This document shows, piece after piece, positions 56,532 to 64,000 of a stretch of DNA of 64,000 nt. The stretch's first letter is position 1. Each line of letters begins with the position of its first letter. The notes beneath the pieces are model-generated. The model searched no databases. It was not told the DNA's origin and worked only from the letters and a program-made list of their open reading frames with translations. Location of the stretch: positions 3,906,001 to 3,970,000 of the forward strand of contig CM022368.1 of the NCBI GenBank assembly GCA_011800155.1. Direction: 5' to 3'. Origin of the DNA: Flammulina velutipes (taxonomy: Eukaryota; Basidiomycota; Agaricomycetes; Agaricales; Physalacriaceae). Position numbers and translations under genes: made by a program.

Positions 56532-57081
56532 ATGTCTTTTGCTTCACCTCCTCCGACTACAACGGCAAACTTAACTGGAACACCAGTCCCTTATATCTGG
56601 GGTATAGGACTTACTCCTCAACAACTCGAGATCCTTGCCCGCAAGCTTGTCCCCGAAGAACACATACGTGACGCTCATTACGACTTTCATACCGCGTTGG
56701 TTGACGAAATGGACTCCCTGAACAAACACCAGACCTTTGTGTGCTACAACCGCGAGTCGAAGGATCCGTTGTATCTCTGGGTGCATCTTGTCGTGCCCTC
56801 CTGGGACGGGAAGACCCCAAAAATCGACGTTCCAGATGAAGTCATACACCATCAGTTTAATCAATATGGTATTGGGCCAGAATTCGGGACAGTCAAGAAA
56901 TTATACGCCAAGTGGCCTAGAGACATTTCGAGTGAGGTCACCGTCACCGTCTAGTACATGCTAACTTGACAATTGAATGATAGAGCCAATGTGGTTTGAT
57001 GAAGAGTATATGAAGGGCATAAAACATACCCAGGAACGGATGGCCAAAGTGAGGGCATCTCGTTCTGCAGCAGCAGCATAA
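56532..57081 (+). CDS. Hypothetical protein, tandem paralogue 2
   Basis: ATG 56532 (MSFASPPPTTTANLTGTPVP). Core blocks match paralogue 1: YIWGIGLTPQQLEILARKLV, LVDEMDSLNKHQTFVCYNRE, DPLYLWVHLVVPSWDGKTPK. A short intron after …WPRDISS joins KPMWFDEEYMKGIKHTQERM and ends RASRSAAAA at 57079-57081. Differences from copy 1 are scattered and mostly conservative, so both copies seem to be under protein-level selection. Function unknown. Confidence 0.78.
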
Positions 57082-57491
57082 CTAGGCCTAAGACTGGTAA
57101 GTATTTCTGCTGGAACGCCAGTAATTCATTGATTAACAGGAACATTAGCAAACAACACTGTCTCTTGGCCGAACCAGCTCTGCCAGTTGAATTTCTAAAG
57201 TTTCATCGCGTCATTTTTATGCGAGCCTTGGAAAGTGGCGTACATGTTCTCCGAAAGATTGCGTGTTGTCTTCACCCTCCAATTGTCCTTCTCCAATTTT
57301 GCTATGACTTCTCTGACTACCAACGCCCCAGCGGCTCATGACGAATATAGCTACTTGGGCTTAGTGTGGCGCTGCAACGAAAATAAAACAAACAGGAATA
57401 GGTATATGGACGAATATCGTGACGGTATATATATATCTATCCAACTTGGCAGTTGCCTATATAGTGTAGTCCCGATCCACAGCCTAATATT
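57082..57491. other. Convergent intergenic region
   Basis: Between the stop of paralogue 2 and the stop of the GH5 gene. A plus-strand frame (57235-57573) overlaps the GH5 3' end and is judged spurious. Confidence 0.45.
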
Positions 57492-60477
57492 TCACTGCGA
57501 TAACACAAAATTCAACCACCAAGCCAGAGCACAAACCAACATCCCGATGACTGATATAATCCTGTGTTTGTGATCACCCCAGAAGTCGTTCACTTCGAAC
57601 TTCGCCTCTAAGGGAGGATCAAGCGAGACCCGCACTCTGTGAGTCTTGCCAGGTGCACGACCACCAACAACGATGAAGAGTGTCTGGCGCGCCTCATCGT
57701 GAACATAAGAGTCTTCCGGTCCCAACCCCTTCACAATGACTTTCCTGTCCTGAGTGATCATCGAGGGCAAGAACAACTCCGTCTCCCACGCAGTCACTTC
57801 AGGATGTCCGGATCGAGGTGGATTCGACACTGTCGCCGTCACCTGGGACGTTTCTTTGTCTCCAACAGCGTTATCCGCGTTGACCCACTCGAAGGTGAAT
57901 GTGCCCGTATTCATCTCGTAGTCGAATTTGAGCGGTATCCCCGCCGTTTTGGCAGGATACGGCCTGACTACCGCTTCGAGGATTCGGCCGCCCTGATCCA
58001 ACGAAGTGGCGGTCTGCTCATGGTACAGCAAGAAGTGCGGGAGGGCGCGTTTGCGGCTAAACCACGAGAAGTTCTCGCCGTTCCATTCATCGCCTCGTTC
58101 ATCGTCGTTGGATGGGTTGTAGTTCCATAGACTGGGGCTAATGTCAGCTGGAAGGATCAGGAGGTAATTTGCTCGTGACGCACGTATACCCCACCATCGC
58201 TCTTTCCAGGCCAGTAATCATTGCATCCATCATGCGCGCTTGCCACGTAAAGTTATCGTCGTGGAACGCTTGACGTTTGCTAGAACGTTTATGAGCCTCC
58301 GCCGTCTTGACAGACGGTTAGAACCTACTTCATATCCATGGGCACTCCGCACTCTCCCACGATAGTGGGCCGTTCGCCTAGAGATTTGTACCCATGTTCC
58401 ACGATGTTACTCAACTGTAACGCGAAGTTGTCGCGGGCACCCTTCTGACCCCAGTAGAAGGCTTTCAGAGGAAACATGCCCTAATTAGATCCACTGATTG
58501 AGCATATATAGATTCATTCGAACAACGAAGGACGTACCCTCGAGAGACCTTGAACGTTGACTGTGAAATCACCAAACGCCTTATCGAACAATCCCTTCAA
58601 GTCGTACCAATGAGGAGCATAGACCATGTTGGATAACTGTTTCTCTGGGGTGAAAGACGCGGGACAGAACTATGTGATTGTCAGGACGATCGTATGTACG
58701 ACAAGGCGCGACCATACGAACCTCATTGGGAATGACCTCGACGAACAAAAACTTCTCAGGCGAAACGACTGATCGAACTGTTTCCTCCCATTTCTTGATG
58801 AACGGATAGAAGCAATCCGCATACCATTCGATCTGAAGGGGGCAAGTTAAGAAGCTGGGGAAATATGAAAACCTCCCTACGAACTTTGTGACTGTCCTGT
58901 GGATGGTTGATGAAGTAGTTCTCCCTAAGTACCACTGCCTCATTCTTCGCCGTATCCCAGCCCCACACGCCATGCATTTCCCAAATGCACCGACCATCCG
59001 TGGGACCACCCGTTCGCCACACTTTGGCGCCCTTGGGATTGAGTAGTGCACGACCTGTTTTGCGCGTAGGCATGGGAAACGATCGTGTCCAAACTGCCAC
59101 TTCAGTGGGGTATCCGGCACCCAACTGGAATGACTCAAAAGCAGTAGCTACCGGCATATCAGAACGTGAGATAAAATTGTTAATGGACAGAAACGCACGA
59201 ATAGTTGCTAGATGCAAATCAGTGTTATAATCGAAATAATGCAAAGACTGTAAATCGATGTATCCCCTGTGTGGTTCATTCATCATCTATCGTAGCCTTC
59301 AATATAAGGGGGGTGCAAAGTTTGATAAGTGACTTACTTCAAATCCAATTACGCACTCCAGGTCGCTCACTGAGCGAGCCAAGACTTGAAACATATCCAA
59401 AAATGCACCTTGCAAGAACTGCTGGATAGAAACCTCCTCCCCATGCTTATTTTTCACTCTGAGCTTCGGCGCAAAAGCGTCACCGGCCCAGAATAATGTA
59501 CTAATGAATTGTGAGATAGCTGTGAGATAGATGGATGTCAGAGAAACGTACGCCATAGTTGCTGCAGCAAGCTTCTGGTACCCACAGGGCCAAAGTCCGC
59601 GCTCTTCCTCAGTGTGGCCTCCACCTCTAACACCTCTGAGCCACGCAGCGCCCGTCTCCTCCAATTTATGTAGGTCAAAGCCCACAGCCTCCAGTGTCCA
59701 GGCTGGCGCGCCCGAACCGCCTGAATACCGAGACCAAACATCTTGATGAAGGGCAACGAATGCAATCATGCCGTATTGAGGGAGGATGGAAAGAAGGTTG
59801 TGCACGTAGTCTAGATATTCCGTGTCATATTGTCCACTGCATAATTATCAGCACAGATTAATTTTGGTGAGCTGGCTCATTACTTACAGACCTGCGTGCT
59901 CTACGGCTTCCCACATAACAAGGAAGCGAACTGGATAGATTATATGAGCCAAGAATTATATCATAAACGTGAAGCTCACTGAAAGTGAATCCCCATCGTC
60001 TTAGCCGACTGAAATGTTCATGTGCCTCGTCAAGGGGGAACGGTCGACCAACAAAAGTAACAGTTTCTGCGTCCGCGGGGAACGTATCATCGTCGTGATT
60101 GGCTGGTCTATCTGAGCGTAAGCACATACAGTAACTCACAGTAATCCTGTTACGCACGACTTTGAACAACCAGAGAAGTTGACACCCCTCAGACCACAAA
60201 CACGTCCATAACTGTCGACGAAATGGCGTCCATGAAGCCTAAGCGCTCCTCCCGTTCCTCTTGAGGTCCAGTCGTGAGCGTAGGATAACCCAGAACCAGC
60301 TGTGTAAGACGCTGAAGCGGATGGATGCACTGCTTTGGACGCTGGCGCTCGAGCCTCGTCCGAATTGTCAGAGGAGTTGCTTACGGAAGGTACACGCGAC
60401 CTTGCCCCGCTGTTACCATTGTCGCCTACCATTATGAAGGACGCCTCGGAATCTGTCCTTGCAAGGTCGTCGGACAT
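57492..60477 (-). CDS. GH5 subfamily 12 beta-glucosidase, steryl-glucosidase/glucocerebrosidase type
   Basis: Intracellular enzyme of the EGCrP/Sgl1 group that cleaves glucose from ergosteryl glucoside or glucosylceramide. ATG 60477 (MSDDLARTDSEASFIMVGDN). The barrel carries GRVCGLRGVNFSGCSK, TVTFVGRPFPLDEAHEHFSR, NLLSILPQYGMIAFVALHQD, VWSRYSGGSGAPAWTL, and the acid/base Glu in GFEMMNEPHRGYIDLQSL. The nucleophile Glu is in TIVGECGVPMDMNK; MVGYTLWNYNPSNDD and GENFSWFSR follow. A C-terminal beta domain ends in a hydrophobic helix (ISVIGMLVCALAWWLNFVL) that may anchor it in a membrane. About 13 exons, roughly 800 aa. Starts 80 bp from the divergent F-box gene. Confidence 0.9.
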
Positions 60478-60557
60478 GGTGGCGGAAAACTAAAGAGACC
60501 GATCGGAGATTTCGGTGCGCGTGCAAACTCTGACAATGCCTTCATCGACATCCATCA

Positions 60558-61833
60558 ATGACAACAGTCTCCGACAAAACGAGAGAACATAAAATGCCAG
60601 GATATCTTCCACCGGAAATAATTATTCTTGTCCTGGAAGCCAGCAACGACACCAAAACTCTACGGAAATGCAGCTTGGTCTGCCAATCCTGGCGCAACTT
60701 TGCTCAGACGCTGCTCTTTGCCTCTTCCACAGTTAACGTCGGTGAAGAACTGCCGTCCATCTTATCTCTCTTGCCGTCCTTCCTACGACGTCGGAGGCGA
60801 ACACCCACGGATCTACAGATACTCCTCGAGAATCCAAGGACATCTCATCTCCGCCGTATTATCACGACGCTCCACGTTCGCTCGGATGGAGAGCTTCCAT
60901 CTATGTCATCTTTGCAATTGTTGACGAACCTACGGTCATTCACGCTGTCGTTCCAAGGGGCAAGGGTGTTGTGCCCGTCCCTCCCATTCCACGACGATTG
61001 CCGGTTGGAGAGCCTAACACTGGAAAGTGTTCGATTGCACGGCTTTGATAAGGAGCCCGCAAAGCTGAAGTATCTGAAAGAGTTGACACTGGACGACGTC
61101 GTTTTCGAGGAATGGGATGAGGAGATCGTATCAGAACTTCGGCCTGACCAGCTACCGCGCCTTCAATCTCTTCGTATGCGCACTACGCAGCCCAACTTCG
61201 ACGCGTTGATTTACCATACACTTCCCCGCCTAACTCATCTTACCTCTATATCTTTCCAGTGCATGGGTATGCCTACAGACGATGGACTACTGGCCCTCAT
61301 AGAAGTCAACAAACGCTCACTCGAGAGTCTTGTTGTGCACCATCTTATCCAACTACCGCCCCTCGACAAAGCATCATTTCCCGCTTTACAGTCGCTCTCT
61401 CTTGGTTCAACGCCCCGAGTCGGACTTTTCCTTGAACACCTTTCACAAGTGCTCCCTACACTCTCTATGTCCCATTCATCGTCGCGCTTCCCTCTGAAGA
61501 CTCTTACCCTGTTGCTGAGCAGCACTTACCTGCTCGTAGACCTAGCACAGCATACTGATGCATGGATGGCCATACAAGACTTGCTCCTGGCATCGGCGGA
61601 ATTCATTCATATCTTGATCAAAAGGACGCTGGAGGACGGCCTTGACGAGGTGGTTGGGAACTTAACTCTCGATCTGGTCACCGTAGACGATTTAGAGGTA
61701 CATCCGGCATTCGAGAAGCTGAGAGAAAGCGGGAGGGCGACATTCGCAGTGGAAGGTAAGAGTATCGGCTCCAACTCGTTCACTTCTTTCTCTGACGCGA
61801 CCTGCAGTTGTCAAAGTGGATGCTGATGTCTGA
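60558..61833 (+). CDS. F-box protein with leucine-rich C-terminal region
   Basis: ATG 60558 (MTTVSDKTREHKMPGYLPPE); translation might begin at Met 13. The F-box is MPGYLPPEIIILVLEASNDT-KTLRKCSLVCQSWRNFAQTL, residues 13-50. This is followed by irregular leucine-rich repeats (LQLLTNLRSFTLSFQG, LESLTLESVRLHGF, YLKELTLDDVVF, LQSLRMRTTQ, HLTSISFQCMGM). F-box proteins link substrates to the SCF ubiquitin ligase through Skp1; hundreds exist in mushrooms. A 52-nt intron at 61756-61807 (GTAAGA…CTGCAG) probably replaces the read-through tail, giving VVKVDADV and a stop at 61831-61833. Substrate unknown. Confidence 0.85.
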
Positions 61834-62080
61834 GATGGGTTGTGAAGATACAGGACTTCATTCCGACTGAGGGCACGAACTGAACTGGAGGGTTATCGCA
61901 TAGGTGCTATGGAGAAATTGAACACACGTTAACGACTATATGGATTCAGAGTCCATCTCAAGTACATGCTTAGCGTCCAAGAGTCCAAAAGGTATAATTT
62001 ATGGTCCGTCATGGTATTGTAAACGTAATCTAGGTATGTTGATAGATATCATTTAGATTCGGAGTCGTACACGCTACTGT

Positions 62081-63470
62081 TCACAAACGAACAAGCCAGG
62101 TTAACCCACAAAGGGCAACCGTTAACAAGAAATGATTCGGTGACACCGACAAGGCGCCGTCAGAACCGGGAGTAGGCAAGAAGTTGCTCGAGTCTTCTGC
62201 TTGCTGAGCTGCGGATTGCTGTGGGATCATCAATCACCGGTAAAGAAAAAGATGTGATGAATACTGACTTTGAATGAGACCAATCCAACAATTATACCAA
62301 TAGCGAAGAATGCAAAGGCGACGAGCAACCATATAACGCCCCAAACTATTGGAATTAGATTTCTATTTTTGAAAGGATGATCCACACATGCTCACCTTGG
62401 GAGGGGAAACAACCACAAATCTTAGCGAAAGCTGACGCGTCGGACTCGTTGACTTTACGAGCAATGGTATCATCTGGAATACATCAGTATTGTTGGAATT
62501 TCTGTAAGAGGGCAGCATACCGATAACATCCCATAGAACATACATGCAGGACATGACTCCGATGAATAAGACCTATGCGATGCTTTTAGTATAGGTCGGT
62601 ATAGAAGGTAAAGGTGTCCTACCAGATAGCGCAGCGCCACTCCATCTGCTACGAACCAGAATAGTACAATGAGGCCAGACATACCCAATATCAGGACCCA
62701 TGTGCTGAAAGTAATGTAAGATGCAATCCTCTGTGTATAGAAGACAAGAAATCTCACAGCCAATTGCGTCTCGCCCACCACAGGGTGAAGAGGAAGAACA
62801 CAGCCAAAACGATGGAGGCGACTTTGCTGGCGTTCGTATTAAACCCGCAAGCTATTAAACACGCGCCGATGAAAGAGGATCCGAGATAGCCCGCAGGTAA
62901 TGTGAGCCAGGATATTCCACCAGACATTTTGGTTACGCCGCCCTCGTCCGCTGGAGATATGTTAATGTCGTTAGCTGGGGGATCAAATGTGTGGCGTACG
63001 GTCTAATTCTATTGAATGTATGTGGGCACAGGTCAAGACGCCCACGAAGGCATGGCTCATCTAAACCAACAGCTCGTTAATAATCCTGTGTACTATTGTC
63101 ACCCTACGTACCTCATGGAAACCGACTGTGAGCAGTCTGTTCTTGGTGGTAAGCAACGCCTCGTGAACCGGCAGATCAACACATACTTGAATGGATAGAC
63201 TAGATTTGTGTCAGCGTTGATGATTCACGGTATTCCGCATGAGAACAACGACGTACTAATCCAAGAGAGAAAAGGAATGTGCCTTGCAAAGAGGTTATTT
63301 CTTCAGAACTTGAAGTATACTTTCCAACCAACTCACCATAATAATCCAATCGCAATAATGTACACTCCTGCAACAATCAACGTCGTTCGTTGGGTCTCAT
63401 TTGGCGCTACGGAGGAGGCAAAGTCTCGAGAAACCAAGTCGTGAAATTCGTTAGGATACACAGAAGGCAT
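62081..63470 (-). CDS. M50B-like membrane metalloprotease family protein
   Basis: ATG 63470 (MPSVYPNEFHDLVSRDFASS). Small exons join TTLIVAGVYIIAIGLLWHIPFLSWI (first membrane helix, split) to VYPFK, LLTVGFHEMSHAFVGVLTCA and HIHSIELDPDEGGVTKMSGG. The HEMSH sequence is a HExxH zinc motif inside a hydrophobic helix, typical of M50-type site-2 proteases. Conserved family blocks follow: LTLPAGYLGSSFIGACLIAC, ASKVASIVLAVFFLFTLWWA, LFIGVMSCMYVLWDVIDDTI and KVNESDASAFA. It ends …VALCGLTWLVRL, stop 62081-62083. About 270 aa with about six membrane helices. Proteolytic activity is inferred from family resemblance; fungal members are mostly uncharacterised. Confidence 0.82.
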
Positions 63471-63640
63471 GGTGGGGAGAGCTAACCCAGGCCGACTGCG
63501 CGTTGTACAGGATAAATGATTGTTTGGCTTGGCATAATGACGTAAATGTGGCGCATAGATTGTAAAATTAGAGGATTCAACATTTATCTACTTAGCTTTG
63601 AATGGAAGTCTTGAACCAAGTGCGTACAAGCACGTCTACG

Positions 63641-64000
63641 GCTTTCCCTTCACAAGTCAAAGAGAGACAGCACCTGTATTTGTGCGTGTTGTTCGCCGAA
63701 CTAAGACTTGTCTTTGCCTCCATCATCCATGTCGACACCTAGGACATATTAGAACGCATCGCTAACGGCCTAACGAATTGTTATTGTCTTCATATGTGAA
63801 TCTGTATTGCTATTGTTATCTTGCTTTCGTGGTTGCTATCAAAACTCGTGCGTTATTGTTCTCCCCACTGTTTATAAACAATTAAATAAAGTCTCTCTCT
63901 TGAAGACTGACCTTTGCTTTCGTTTTGGATGGACAATCTCCCTGCTGCAACGCGTTCTATTCTCAAGCCATCCCGCTCCTCGCATTCCCACTCCCGCTCC
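63641..64000 (+). repeat. Inverted segmental duplication, arm 2
   Basis: Near-copy of 39960-40320 in opposite orientation. It begins sharply near 63641 (CTTTCCCTTCACAAGTC) and runs off the window edge, so the full length is unknown. Confidence 0.9.
63929..64000 (+). CDS. DUF6699-domain protein (copy B), first 24 codons only
   Basis: ATG 63929 encodes MDNLPAATRSILKPSRSSHS…, cut by the window end. It matches the DUF6699 gene at 39087-40034 except for E3D and one inserted Ala. The identity of the remainder is inferred from this match. Confidence 0.75.
   Translation, partial: MDNLPAATRSILKPSRSSHSHSRS

Noticed and set aside
57235..57573. 112-codon plus-strand frame overlapping the GH5 3' end
   Set aside because: No homology to the neighbouring tandem paralogues and overlaps coding sequence of a secure gene.

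Overview
The window is nuclear DNA from a filamentous basidiomycete, almost certainly an Agaricomycete (mushroom lineage). The evidence is dense genes on both strands, many introns of about 45-60 nt with GT-AG borders, intergenic spacers often below 500 bp, and families expanded in that class: DUF6699 (three genes), DUF6535, F-box/leucine-rich proteins, GH3, GH5 subfamily 12, and a HAM1-like protein. No bacterial operon or CRISPR signal is present. All gene models were spliced by eye, so exon borders are proposals.

Layout. 1-7 kb: the 3' end of one gene, an acidic coiled-coil protein, a tRNA-Trp-like gene, a DUF6699-like gene and a MYND zinc-finger gene. 7-14 kb: an oligopeptide transporter, divergent from a secreted agmatinase-family enzyme across a promoter with GATA-factor sites, then glutathione reductase with a 17-nt microexon. 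15-21 kb: a hypothetical protein, an NTF2-like protein, a GDSL/rhamnogalacturonan acetylesterase-like enzyme, a small secreted peptide precursor with dibasic sites, and splicing factor SF3b4. 21-28 kb: a WD40 protein, an HSL-type alpha/beta hydrolase, a second tRNA-Trp-like gene, EMC4, and a TRIP4/Rqt4-type zinc-finger protein only 47 bp from EMC4. 28-39 kb: an unresolved stretch, a secreted GH3 glucosidase/xylosidase, a multi-pass membrane protein and a DUF6535 protein. 39-45.7 kb: DUF6699, HAM1-like protein, and a complete miniature LTR retroelement. 47-57 kb: small hypothetical genes, eRF1, Rpp20/Pop7, a C2HC zinc-finger microprotein and a tandem pair of paralogues. 57-64 kb: GH5_12 steryl-glucosidase/glucocerebrosidase-type enzyme, F-box protein, M50B-like membrane protease, and the start of a second DUF6699 gene that is an inverted near-copy of the one at 40 kb.

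The most notable object is the 1,971-bp element at 43411-45381. It has two 180-bp terminal direct repeats that are identical by eye, TG...CA ends, a 4-bp ATAT target duplication, a plausible primer-binding site and one 422-aa gag-like ORF without polymerase. This is the structure of a gag-related TRIM. Identical repeats imply very recent insertion, and the element splits a host ORF just downstream of the HAM1-like gene. The second structural feature is the inverted duplication of promoter plus first codons at 39960-40320 and 63641-64000.

Functionally the window mixes housekeeping genes (eRF1, SF3b4, Rpp20, EMC4, glutathione reductase) with saprotroph genes (GH3, CE12-like esterase, lipase/esterase, peptide uptake, agmatine breakdown). 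The transporter/agmatinase pair may respond jointly to nitrogen supply.
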